From Strobilurus pachycystidiatus (lineage: Eukaryota > Basidiomycota > Agaricomycetes > Agaricales > Physalacriaceae), in NCBI GenBank assembly GCA_019915135.1, contig JAHLMK010000017.1, positions 682,001 to 746,000 on the forward strand: 64,000 nucleotides of DNA, read 5' to 3'. The position numbers were made by a program, and so were the translations under genes. The notes under the pieces were generated by a model. It was not told the DNA's origin and searched no databases. It was given only the letters and a program-made list of their open reading frames with translations. Positions 31,760 through 42,861 of this stretch are shown here, piece after piece. How positions within the stretch are numbered: position 1 is the stretch's first letter; every line of letters begins with the position of its first letter.

Positions 31760-32920
31760 CTACTCAAGTCTGAAGTTGTGTTTCTCGTCGCGCTCTTCCT
31801 CTTCAAGCTCCAGTTCCAGCTCTTCGTTCCATTCCTCGTCGTCTACCTCAAGATCGGCCAAAGTATCCGCCTCCTCGCGTCCTTCAATGATCGCATCCTG
31901 TTCAGCGTTGACAATGACAATCCAGGTCAGCTTGTCCGTCTCGCCATACTCCAGTCTATCCGCTATTTCCACCCGTTTCTGAAGCTTGCTCTTCCTCATC
32001 CGGCGACCACTTGCCACTCGTCTTTCGTTCTTCAGCTGCCGCCTGAGATCTCGCCTGTTGAGCTCAGGGTGCGCAAGGCGTTGGCGTTTCTGCTGCATAG
32101 CCTTCTCCGACCGTGCAGTCTTCCACTGCTCCACCTTGACGCCCAGCTCGTTCATCTGATCCACAACCCCGTCAGGCTTCTTCGGCGGTGGGACGTTATA
32201 GTCAAGCTCTCCAAGTATGCCTTCCGCCTGCAAGGCGGTGATGCGGCGGCCCGCTGCGTCGGTACCCGAATGAGGATTCACGCGCGGGACGGGATCCGAA
32301 AACCTGTTGATCAAAACGCGCGCGATGGGAAGATGGAGGCCAATGGTATGTGCCGTTTTGCCAACTTTGGCCAGAGTGGAGGGCTTCGATACGGGAGCAT
32401 TGGGATTGGCAAGGGCGCGCAGAGCCGGTGTTTTGCAGAGACGGACGTGTAGTCCTCGAGGTGTGAAGTACTTCTCATTGGCGCTGATGATATATCGGTC
32501 TGTTAATGTCTTTGATAGGACGTGCATTCCCGTTTGGGACGTGACTAGAAGGAGGTCATGATCTGGGGAGGTGTACCCTGTCTGAGAGCGCGTACCTTGT
32601 AAGACAGTACCAGCAATCATACACCACTCGTTGGGAACGAAACCAATGACCATCCCGACTTTGTTCACGACGGCGAGCGGCGGGCTACCGATCATGGCCA
32701 TGTTCAGTCCGTCAGTAAAGGCCATCCACTCGTCCGGTGCGATACCATATTGGCTGATAGCAGGGGGATAGGCGCGTATGAATGGGGCGTCAAAGGACGC
32801 GGTGACCTGAGGAACAGCGACGAGTTTCGGAAGGGTTGGTCTGACGGGAGGAGCCTCAGAATAGTATGGGGGAGGCTGGAAGAGGGAGGAGATTTCTTCG
32901 TCAGTGAATTTAGTGGCCAT
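31760..32920 (-). CDS. Conserved-looking unknown protein with acidic/basic C-terminus
   Basis: A single 386-codon exon with the start ATG at 32920 (MATKFTDEEISSLFQ). Residues ~30-170 are the most ordered: a repeatedly hydrophobic segment (MAMIGSPPLAVVNKVGMVIGFVPNEWCMIAG) that could form a membrane hairpin, then DRYIISANEKYFTPRGLHVRL. Residues ~200-300 are amphipathic. The tail switches from very basic (RRDLRRQLKNERRVASGRR) to very acidic (EEWNEELELELEEEERDE). I do not know the family. The transposon sits 46 bp beyond its stop codon, so its 3' untranslated region or terminator is probably altered. Confidence 0.75.
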   Translation of the reverse strand: MATKFTDEEISSLFQPPPYYSEAPPVRPTLPKLVAVPQVTASFDAPFIRAYPPAISQYGIAPDEWMAFTDGLNMAMIGSPPLAVVNKVGMVIGFVPNEWCMIAGTVLQGTRSQTGYTSPDHDLLLVTSQTGMHVLSKTLTDRYIISANEKYFTPRGLHVRLCKTPALRALANPNAPVSKPSTLAKVGKTAHTIGLHLPIARVLINRFSDPVPRVNPHSGTDAAGRRITALQAEGILGELDYNVPPPKKPDGVVDQMNELGVKVEQWKTARSEKAMQQKRQRLAHPELNRRDLRRQLKNERRVASGRRMRKSKLQKRVEIADRLEYGETDKLTWIVIVNAEQDAIIEGREEADTLADLEVDDEEWNEELELELEEEERDEKHNFRLE

Positions 32921-33380
32921 CGTATAGATAAGGACTCAAGAGGGATCTTTGAAGCTAAACCTTTTGGTCAAAGGCCTACATTTATAGAACCAACCTATAT
33001 TTAGCGCGAACCTCGGTTCGCGCAACTCCGTCGGAGCGTTCAATGGTCCTTCGGTGATCTTCTCAGTGCAGTGTTGAGGCAGTACAAACACCTAGAAGTG
33101 AGCACCATCCAGTACTGTGCATTAGCAAGAAGAGACTTGCTCTCCTCAGCCTCTCCAACACGTTAGTAGGGAATGAGATGCTGATGCAAAGGAACGGATG
33201 ATACACATCTCTTCATCAATCTATCTCTGGTTAGACAAACAATTTCGCTTCTGATTTTGTGTTTGCTTCATGTTACATGGCTTGAGTAAGTAGTATCATA
33301 GCCAAGATATTATTGGGTTCGCATCGTAGTATACGTGATTATTCAGTTCAAGTGAGTATTTAACCAAGGGCCAAGGCCCA
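32921..33380. other. Intergenic, no supported gene
   Basis: This stretch holds the promoter of the preceding gene and the 3' flank of the HLTF/Rad5-type gene. No RNA gene or repeat was recognised. Confidence 0.5.
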
Positions 33381-36300
33381 TTATGATTGCGACGCCGTTG
33401 GGACCTGAGAATTCCGCAACCCGAATAGCTCGACGATCTCTGCAAGAGCCGACATATGAGGTCTCGTCTCAAGTGAACAAGAAAAGACTTACCCTGCAGA
33501 CGAGCCTCTTTCCGTTGCACAGCCGTCTCGGTACGCTTGGTTCCGGAGAAAGCGTGCTTGATCAGTGCTTTCTTCTTTTCCTGAATTTCGAGGACCTGAA
33601 ACAGCGTTGGATTCTACCATAAGCGAAGAGCTATAAACAGCTACCTTCGCCTCAACCGTGTTCTCTGCAATGAGCTGATAGACATGAACATTCTTCTTCT
33701 GACCGATCCTGTTCACGCGATCTATGGCTTGCGATTCAATCCCTTCTTGCCACCACCTATGGAATAGTGAGTTTCTGTGTGTTCACGTCAGGGATGACGA
33801 TAACTGACGGGTCCATCCTGTGTTAGTGCGGGGTCAGTGGAATGTCTAATTGACAAGAAAGTCACTCACAAGAACACATTGTTCGCAACTGCGCCACAAA
33901 CTATCAGTATGTACTCAGATACACAAGGAAGTCACTCTACCAGTCAGATTCAAACCAAGCGCACCCTGTGACATGTCATTAGAAAGACCAAACTTCGAAA
34001 ACCATCAGAGGACGTACAGCCTTGAGAGACAATAGTAGGACCGTTGGGTTGGCCCCGTTTCCAATCAGCTCGTCCCGCTCCCTTGCCAGGCTAGCTTTCA
34101 TTTTGGACCTCGGTTTGGGCTTCGCCTTCGCCTTACCCTTACCCTTGAGCTTTTTCTTCGTATACGAGTCATCCTCGCTATCCGAGACTACAAAGTCATC
34201 GTCATCGTCGTCCTTGTCGTCTCCAGGCATGGGCGTGAAGTCGCTGTCCAGGCGGACGGGCACGGTAAGTTCATCATCCGAGTCATCGACTACGGCCCGA
34301 CGAGCCCCTTTGCCCTTCCTCGTCCGAGTGTATCCCACTTCCATGGGTTCGTCCTCATCATTGGGAATAACTTCAACGTCGCTCGAGTCATCGACGATGA
34401 CACGACGAGAGGTCTTTGCCTTGCGGGTTCGAGTAGGCTCGACGTCCATAGGTTCTTCAACGCCACCCGCAGGCTCCTCAATCGGGATGGAAAATTTCGC
34501 CAACACCTCTTGGCGCCGCTTCGCAGACATCCGACCGTCAAACCGTTCATATGAAATCCCTCGTGCGTCAAGTTCTTCAGCGATCTACATAGCGAAGCCT
34601 GTCAGTACAGCGATCCACCTTGAAAAGCTGCGACGCAATTACCTTGTCAAGAAAAGTCGTGAATTGTGAGAACACAAGCGATTTTTCGGTTGTGGGCATC
34701 AGCGTAAGCAGGTGAATGAGCTGATCGATCTTGGCTGACGATCCTCCTTCAAAGGTATCTTCCTCCGACCTGTACATCTGCTGCGTCATCTCAGTGGGAG
34801 GAGGAGGTTCTATGATATCTCCCATCGTGATAGCGGTTCGGTCCTACGGGGAAATAAGTCATCGATCTCGACCACGACTAACACAGAGACAGCTCCATAC
34901 CATCGGACATTTGCCTTGTCGACTCAGGATCTCCGTGATGCTGACCAGAAGATGAGACGCGCTACCATCACAGGCGAATAACCATACGTACCACTGAATG
35001 CAGAACAAGTGAGCGCAGGCAGTAAGCCGAGCGTCCGCACTTTTGGGTATTTCGAAGCACACAGGACATTCCTCCGAGTCCTCGATCGCTTGCAATAGCT
35101 GACTCTGCAGCCTGCTTTTGACTGCCGGGGTCAGGACCATTTTGGGATTGGTTTTGTCGTCGCTGTCGAGCATTGCCTTCAGTTGTTCGAGGTAATTTTT
35201 TGGTACAAGGCCTGGATGAAGAGAGATCTGTCTCATGCGTGTGAGCATGCTCAGGACGTTGGATTGCATCTAAGCTCAAGTCTTAACAGCTGGCAGGAAG
35301 ACGTGTGAGTGAACTCACGCTCTTAGCCTCTCCTCGTCTGATGTACCCTTGGATGCGCTCTTTGGAAAGACTCTCGACCTCATCGTACAGTGCCTACCAG
35401 ATGGTCAGCACCACGAACAATCGAAAAAAAAAACAAGTGATGAACCCTAGCGTCCTCATGTAAGGCAACAGGGACCAAAGTCATCTCAACCTAAACAAAT
35501 ATGACGACTGCGCTGCGATGGAAAAATAGTTGAGGTCGACGAACCGGAGGAAGCGGTATCAATGGATTGCCCTCGCTGTCTTGCATCTGCGAGAATATTA
35601 GCGCCCATTAGAGTCCGAAAGAGTGAGGCACTGACCTCCTTCGTTCGTCGGATACAGATATGGTTCATGAGCGCCTGATCAATGCATCAGCTTCCCCTTA
35701 CCAAAGCCATACACAGTGTACCTTCAACAGCTCGACACCCGCAAGAGAACCATCCTTCAAGGGACGCAAGAGCAAACGCTTGAAGAAGTCTTCACTATCG
35801 AGGGGTTGACAGATTCGCAAGAACGTCATCATCGAGCCCAAGTCCTGTCGAGCCGACGTGAGTTCCGACTGAAAAGCACGGGGAGAGATGTATAATCACT
35901 CTAGGAGAGTTGATCTGAAGGACAGTTGTGAGCTCGTACGGGTGCGAACATGAGGTGGCGAAGAACTTACGATTGGGGTTCCAGTTAGCACCCAGCGACG
36001 TTCGGCAGGGATCGCGCAAACCGCCTTCGCCATCTTTGTTTTGGGGTTCCGAATGCAGTGGCCTTCATCGAGAATGATCCTCTAATAGACGCGGTCAAGC
36101 TTCAACGACAGTCTGAAACTGAAGTACACACCTTCCATTGGACACCAAACAAGGGCCTGTTGAGCTTCCGCTTCTTGCTGCTGGGGCCATCCTCGGGCTT
36201 GAAGTCTGCGTGCTCCGTAGCACAAACTTGGTACGTCGTAATGACGATGTCAAACCTCGCAAGATCTTCCGCGCCAACAGAGCGTCCAGGACCGTAATAG

Positions 36301-38949
36301 ACATGAGAACGTATCGCTCCGGGCTCACAGTGATCTTTGATCTGCTTTTCCCAATTCTGTCGGTCCCAGTTAGCTGCCACTTCCGTCATCGATGAATTGA
36401 CCACATACGGAGAGGATGGATAGAGGCACAACTGTATTTTCACACCATCAAGTTAGGCTTCAGAATCGAGGACACAAGCAGCATACCGATCAATGTGGCA
36501 TTCGAGAACTGCGCAGGCTTGTCCTTTTTCGTAGCAAGGACAAGTGCAATCATGGTCAAGGTCTTACCCAATCCCTGCGGAAGGGTCAGCACGATACGTG
36601 ATCCATTGACGCTTCTACGCACCATGGCATCAGCAAAGAGTGCGCCACGACCAAGCGTTGGTGGAGCATTCATTGAAAGCGGCGTCTTGGTTGCGACTAG
36701 GGAAACATCAGGAGTGGTCATAGAGGTGGTAGTTACACATCGTACCATTATAGTAGTAGGTCGTTTTCTGGGCGATGAAGGGTACCAAGTCAGCTGATTC
36801 AACGGTATACGATGATAAAGAGGCTCACATTCGTAGGATTGCTACGAACCTGCCAGAACTGGACTGGCGCATCGCCCTCTTTTTTCGGCAGGACAGGGTA
36901 TTCCTTCTGGATACACCACTGAAGACCTTGGCGCTACCATCGGGTCAGATAGATCAAGAGTTCATGACAAAATTATGCTATTCACCTGGTGCTTCATCAA
37001 GTCTACGAGCAGATCGCCTTTAGCTCTGCCAGGCGGATCGGGGTGCTCGGGAAGCTTCAAGAGATCATCGCTAGCGCAGACACTGTCTAGAAGGGAGCTG
37101 CGACGACTTTCATCGTCGACCTTCTCCAGTGTGTTCAGCATGGCGCTCAGCTCCACCGCCTTCTTACGAGCTTCCTCCTGGCGAAGGGCCTGTTCTATCT
37201 GGGCTTTGGTGTTCTGGGTAATATGCGATTTTCGCGAACTGGGTGTGGCATTGGTGGTCGCGAGGCCCCTAGAGGTGGAAGCAGCCGCCTGAGATGACGA
37301 TGCAGCAGCAGCGGAAGTAGCCGTTGTGCGAGACGAGGAGTTGGAGAACCCACGCTGCCCGGGAGTTGCCCACATCAGCAATGGCTCCATTTGGGCTCGT
37401 TTATCGGCTGCAGCATAGATGCGGACAGTCCTAGCACTTCGTAAGAATCAATGACTGGAAACGCGACTATAACTCACATGTTTAGGGAATAGCCTCTGGG
37501 GCCCGACACTGCAGGAGGGTTTATCGGCGAATATAACACTGACACGAAATCACGTACTGTTGCCTTCATGGATGTACGCCTCACAGTTAATCAGACGTTT
37601 GTCCATCAAAGGTGCCAGCTTGCCAGCTGCTGCTTTCGGTATGTGCCCAACCTGAGTTCTACCAATGTTCAAGACCTGGATAGCGTTCCTGAGAAATCTC
37701 GGATTAGGTCAGAACGCGACGTGAGCACCGCGATATTCACCTGTCATATTTGTTGTGCGGCTCTCGTTGAAGAATGACTTCCTCTCCCGAGCCAACAAGA
37801 CCTGTGGGTGATTATAGGTTTCAGAAACACCATGAGATCGAGGGTCAAACCTGTATAGTACTGAATTCCGACAACACTTGTTCGGAGGTTGGTGTAGAGC
37901 TCTTCAATAACATCATCTTCGAGAGCTTCGTCTTCGACATCAACCAGAGCCTGGCTGTTGGAAGCATGTTGAGAGTTACTGGGTTGGGATGCACTTGTTG
38001 CTGCAGCGCGGCTTGACGCTGCGGGAGTGACAGAAACTGAATCGTGCGGCGCCTTTCTCTTCTTAGGGCTCGGAGTCTTGACTTTAGGTTGGGTAGCGGC
38101 GCTTGCGGCAGCCGCCGCCTCACGCAGCGCCTTTCGCTGTTTTTGACTTGGTAGGCCTTGAGGGCCATTAGCTGGTCCTGGTGTCGGCATGGTGTTGGAC
38201 GGTGTTGCTGCCGGCGAAGCTGCTAGAAGGGCACTAAATGGCGGTGGTGCTGGAGCAATGCTCGATTGAGGCGTCGCGATGGCGCGCCGCTGCTTTGGAC
38301 TGGCCGTTGGCGTTGGGGGCGGGATGGTTTTTGGGGTATTTGTGGCTGCTGCTGCCGCGTCGCGAAGCGCTCGGCGCTGTTGCTGACTCGGCGGTGCGGA
38401 TGGTGTTGCTGGCGGCGGCGGAGGGCGGGCAGAGACGGGAATGTCGGCGGGGTCGATGCGCTGGTGGTAAACAGCAGTCCGAATCTTGTTCTGATCTTCG
38501 GGTCTGTAAACAATGAACGGACTGGATTGATGGTGGCGGCACAAAGACAAGAACCTTAATGAGGCAAAGTCCTTGATCAGGTCCAGATTGACCGCCGCCA
38601 GTTCGGCCAGGACAGCCGGAGTCACGCAGCCCCTTTGCTGCCGTCAGCGCCGGCCCCGACGCCTGGGATCATGAGAAAGGTGCAGACGTACCAGTGCCGC
38701 CATTCGATGGTGTCGCCAAAGCTGGCGGTGATCAGCTTGCCATATCGCAGAGAGCCTGTTTGCACCGGGGAATCCTGCAGAAAACAGCATTTACGACGCG
38801 TCTTTGGGTGGGAATTGAGCGCACCTTGCACGGCGGCGGTCCATGGCATTTTGCACGCGCCGATTTCGAGTACTGGGCTCGGCGTCAGCGACGGTGAGAG
38901 AAGGGTATGGAACGCGCCAACATACACCAACAAGATGGTTGAGGCTCAT
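33381..38949 (-). CDS. HLTF/Rad5-type SNF2 ATPase with PARP finger, HIRAN and RING
   Basis: This is a gene of more than 20 exons from the ATG at 38949 to the TAA at 33381. First exons: 38932..38949, 38825..38872, 38692..38774, 38555..38632, 37851..38503, 37741..37801. Domain order: a PARP-type zinc finger (KCHGPPPCK...GSLRYG...WRHWGCVTP, residues ~7-55); an Ala/Pro-rich linker with repeated QRRALRDAAAAA units; HIRAN (SVVGIQYYTG...HNKYDRNAIQV, ~275-355), which binds 3' DNA ends in HLTF; SNF2 ATPase (GRGALFADAMGLGKTL, DEGH box as ILDEGHCIRNP); RING (EECPVCFEIP, CAHLFCIQCI, KCPMDR with Asp at the last ligand position); helicase C (IDRVNRIGQKKNVHVYQL). Expected role: PCNA polyubiquitination and fork remodelling in damage tolerance. 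A ~147-residue acidic/basic insertion splits helicase C. Divergent from NSE4. Confidence 0.88.
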
Positions 38950-39080
38950 GTTGAGCTTTCGTGGTCGTCGTCGTCGTCGTTCGGACGGAGGCCTTGCAGG
39001 GCCGTGTGATCATAACAAGCGCACACAACTTGGCTCTTTCTTTCCTACCCTCATCGTGACCACTGACTGCCATTATCACT

Positions 39081-40410
39081 ATGTCGAAAGCCGGCTCTTC
39101 AAAAGGTGAGTATCCCATTTAATTATTATTTTTGAACTAATTGTTCATCTTATTCCAGGTGGCCTCATCTACGATCCCGACCAGGATGCAGACGAGAAAC
39201 GCGCCGTTCGGAAGGACTACAGATCCCTCACGAAGAATATCGAGCGTAGGTGACATCTTGCCTGGCCTCGGCTCCGAAAACGACGCGTCTCTGCAGAACA
39301 TCAGGGGAATATCAACGATCTCAGCATCGACGACTTGGCAGACGGTGTCGGCAAGGCCGACCAATACTTTGCTCGAGGTGCGCAACTCTGGAACCTCGTT
39401 TCACGCGTAATAACCGTCGTGTTGCAGTCAAGGGTCCTCAGGAGGCCACACTCGACTCTGCATTCCTCTTGATGGCCTCCAACCTTGGTGCCCAGAAGGC
39501 ACGCGCCATGAAGTCAGGCGCCGGCGCGTTCGACATCGACGAGTTTCTCTCGAAGCTCGTGACCTTTATGGGTGGACGCAAGCTCGACCACATTGCTGAG
39601 GATGACGAGTCTGAACCGGAAGACGTCGAGGACGACCCAGATAGCGTCCTTGATTGGACTGTCCTTGGCCGCAAGGCTTTGGCCAAGAGTCATAGGGCTC
39701 CCGCTCTCAGCTTCATGTCTGCCCCACTTCATTCACGCCCATCCTTGCAACACTAACGCCTCTCAAGGCTTGGACCTCTCTCGTTGGAGGCCAAGAAGCG
39801 AGCCCCTGTGCAACGCGCCAAACTCGAGAAGAACAAGGCAGACCAGCGGAAACCCCAAGAGCTGAAAGAGGATGATATCGCTCGGTCTGAGAACGAAACG
39901 ACCAAGAACGTCGCCATTGTGAGTGCCTCAACTTCGAAAGATGCAACGTTATGCTCACCAACCTTGAAGCTTGAAAATCTATTGTCGGAGATCGGAGAGC
40001 CGGTGAATCTGTTCAAGTTCATCATAAATCCCGACGACTTTGCACAATCGGTTGAGAACATTTTCCACCTGTCCTTCCTCATACGCGATGGCAAAGTCGC
40101 CCTTGAGACAACCGAAGAAGGCGAACCAACCATCTGTAGGTCTCCGCACACTCTTCGTACGGCCTTCTTCTCACTCCAATGCAGATTTATGTGCTCAACC
40201 GTCAGATGAAGACTATGATGCAGGGCTTCGTAAACGTCAGATAGTTCTTGAGTTCGACGAGGCTACTTGGAAGGTAAGACCACCACGCCCGCATCTTCGT
40301 GCAAAACTAAACATGCACAGAGGGCGATAGAGGTCTTCGAAATCAAGGAGCCGATGGTGCCCCAAAGAGCCGCAGCTAAGACGCGACTTGGCAACAAATG
40401 GTATGGTTAG
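39081..40410 (+). CDS. NSE4: Nse4, kleisin subunit of the Smc5/6 complex
   Basis: The model is join(39081..39105,39159..39245,39297..39377,39428..39716,39768..40135,40185..40273,40321..40410), giving 342 residues; all phases fit. Nse4 bridges the Smc5 and Smc6 heads and binds Nse1/Nse3 in the nucleus, acting in recombination repair and replication-fork stability. Recognised segments: YRSLTKNIEQHQGNINDL (the N-terminal helix that contacts Smc6), DSAFLLMASNLGAQKARAMK, FDIDEFLSKLVTFM and LDWTVLGRKAL. The conserved C-terminal winged-helix region is NLFKFIINPDDFAQSVENIF then HLSFLIRDGKVAL, and later QIVLEFDEATWKRAIEVFEI. Size matches fungal Nse4. It starts 131 bp from the divergent HLTF/Rad5-type gene, so a shared promoter is plausible. 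Confidence 0.93.
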
Positions 40411-40660
40411 ACGCGTATTTTCATCTTGTCGTGGTATTTATCGACTCGGCGGTACACCTATGTAATCTTGTGTATGTTAGACCTGTACTGTAGTATGCAA
40501 TGCTCTATTTCTGCCATTGATTTGGCATCGTCAAATTGGTTTGACAATGATTAATGACATCCCAACAGGACACTCCGGGTCTATGGCATGACTATTATTA
40601 AACTGACCGGAGATATAACCAGGATATATCTTCCTCTACTACCGTCATCGATTATCGACT

Positions 40661-42209
40661 ATGGACGCTGTTTACTACCACGAAGTGCGCTCCAATTCAG
40701 CCTGCTCTTTATCAGCTAACGCGTCGCTGGTAGGCCGGAAACTTTGAGATCCTCAAGACACCCATCCCAGAGATAGGGGACCAGGATGTATTGATTCAAG
40801 GTAGATACGTCCGCTTTTCGATTGGGATCGATCTAAGTCACTTTTGATCATAGTGCTTTGCTGTGGCGTCTGCGGTACAGATAAGCACATCCACGAAGGC
40901 GAGTGGCTCTCCCTCTTCACGTTGGCAAAGCTTGACAGATCGTAGGGGAGTTCATATCAAAATTCCCGGTCAGTACCCTATACGACGCGTCATTTGTGTT
41001 CTCGTCCTCACCAGAGTCTCTAAGTTGACTCCCGGGCATGAGATTGTCGGCAAGATTGCGAAAGTGGGCAAAGCGGTAAAAGGTTTGGCGGAAGGAGACC
41101 GATGTGTCGCTGATCCCGGAATTACGGTATCGTGGAATTCATCATGTGAACATGATACAAAAAGCTCATGTCGGCGTAGTGTGGAGATTGCTTCTACTGC
41201 AGACGCGGACAAGATCTACTCTGCGAGAACTTTGCTAGTCTGGGCTGTACTCAAGGTATGTTGGTGCCTACCCAGCGCCTCCAATGCTTACCCTCCACTC
41301 TAGCTGGAGGCTTCACCGAGTTCGTTTGCGCGTACGTTCTTTATCTTCTCCCATCTATGCACGTGTAAGCCCCCTTCAGACGCGCCAGCAAGGTCTTCAA
41401 GATCCACAACCTTACTAACGAAGAAGCCACCCTCGTCGAGCCAGCCGCATGTGCCATCCACGGCGCCGACAAGCTCGCGCTCCCCGTCGGCGCGGAAGTG
41501 CTCATCCTCGGAGCCGGACCCACTGGGTTGATCCTCTCCCAGATCCTCAAACTCAACGGCGCGTCCAAGGTCGTCTTGGCAGCCAACAAGGGGATCAAGA
41601 CGCGTATCGCGCAGGAGATCAACGCGGCCGATGTGTATATTGAGATTGACAGACAGAACCCGCAGGCGCAATGGGACCAGATCAAGAAAGACTACCCGTA
41701 CGGGTTCGATGCTGTTGTAAGTGCCACACGTTCTTTCGAGCTTGTCTTGATGGATGTTGACACAATTTAGGTCGAGGCTACTGGTGCCGAGAGCGTAGCA
41801 AACGACGCTATCAACTATGTCAGGCGTGGTGGTTCCTTGATGGTCTATGGCGTCTACTCCGAGGCGGCCCTTGTCCACTGGAAACCAAGCAAAATCTTCG
41901 GAGATGAGATCAGGGTTTGTCTATCAGTTCTCCTTTGATGCACAGACGTTTACCGACACGGTCCGGGATGCACAGATCATCGGCTCTTTTGCTCAGACCC
42001 ACTGCTTCCCTCGCGCCGTCGCTTATCTGGACAGTGGCAAGATCAACGTGAAGGGCATGGTAAGTGTACGCTCAATGGCCCACCCTTCTTACGATGTTGA
42101 CCCTATGTACTAGGTCACGAACGAGTTTGCTATTCGCGATTACCAGAAGGCTCTGGACACGATTAGCGGCAAAGAATCTCTCAAAGTAATCGTCAAGCCT
42201 TCGTTGTAG
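40661..42209 (+). CDS. Zinc-dependent polyol/alcohol dehydrogenase (MDR family), D-arabinitol DH-like
   Basis: Eleven exons: 40661..40684, 40734..40800, 40854..40898, 40946..40968, 41025..41126, 41180..41255, 41304..41331, 41380..41716, 41771..41914, 41976..42059, 42114..42209; 341 residues. Catalytic zinc ligands: Cys in [15 protein letters not shown] and His/Glu in PGHEIVGKI. The structural zinc loop is intact ([15 protein letters not shown]). Rossmann motif: [16 protein letters not shown]. The [14 protein letters not shown] start is typical of polyol dehydrogenases such as fungal arabinitol or sorbitol enzymes; the exact substrate is inferred. Exons 3 and 4 join only through a GC-AG intron (40899-40945), restoring [16 protein letters not shown]. 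Intron 9 has an alternative in-frame acceptor 30 nt earlier. Confidence 0.88.
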
Positions 42210-42861
42210 ATAATTCAGATGACTTGCATAGACGATTGTAGATTTACTAGATAGATCTAAGTGGCTGGATCTAGTCTTGCTTCAGTCAACATCCTGGCCT
42301 AATTTCGAGCATGCATGGCCTCTATTCCCTGCTATCATCGTCCATGAGAATCGGAGATGATCATGAGACTCAGACCGACCACAGTGATCTCCTCGTTCCC
42401 ACAGAAATCCTCGAGAAGATCTGATAACATGCATGGTATAGCGTTACATGGCACCAAGGACTCTTTTTCATGAAAATCTCTCCAGGTCAATCCTCTATGG
42501 CTCACTGCAATGGCCCAAACGTTTATCGGCGCGTCCATGTCTCTTTACCACATCGACGCAATCTGATCCGCCCGCTGGTGAAGATCGGAAATTATGCGCT
42601 TAGCAGACGTCGCCCAAGGGACTCTGACGATGTCAGAATTGTCGTTCAGCTAAGAGTGGCACACGCTCCATGACAGGATCATTATGTCGTCTTCACGACT
42701 TCAATGGTAAGCGGGTCTCGCGTCTTCACAAGCATACACAGACATTATCTTTGCCATATATCCCACGACATACTAAATCATATTCCCAGAGTCTATTACT
42801 AGTAACAAAGTCCTCGAATGGAATCATATCAACTTCTGGTATACTTGATTCACATTTTGTG
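42210..42861. other. Intergenic, no supported gene
   Basis: This is a tail-to-tail spacer between the dehydrogenase and the decayed DUF6535 gene. Only short frames without recognisable content. Confidence 0.5.

Noticed and set aside
34022..34669. 215-codon plus-strand Ser-rich ORF
   Set aside because: It is the complement of the Asp/Glu-rich insertion in the HLTF/Rad5-type gene; poly-Ser is the expected shadow.
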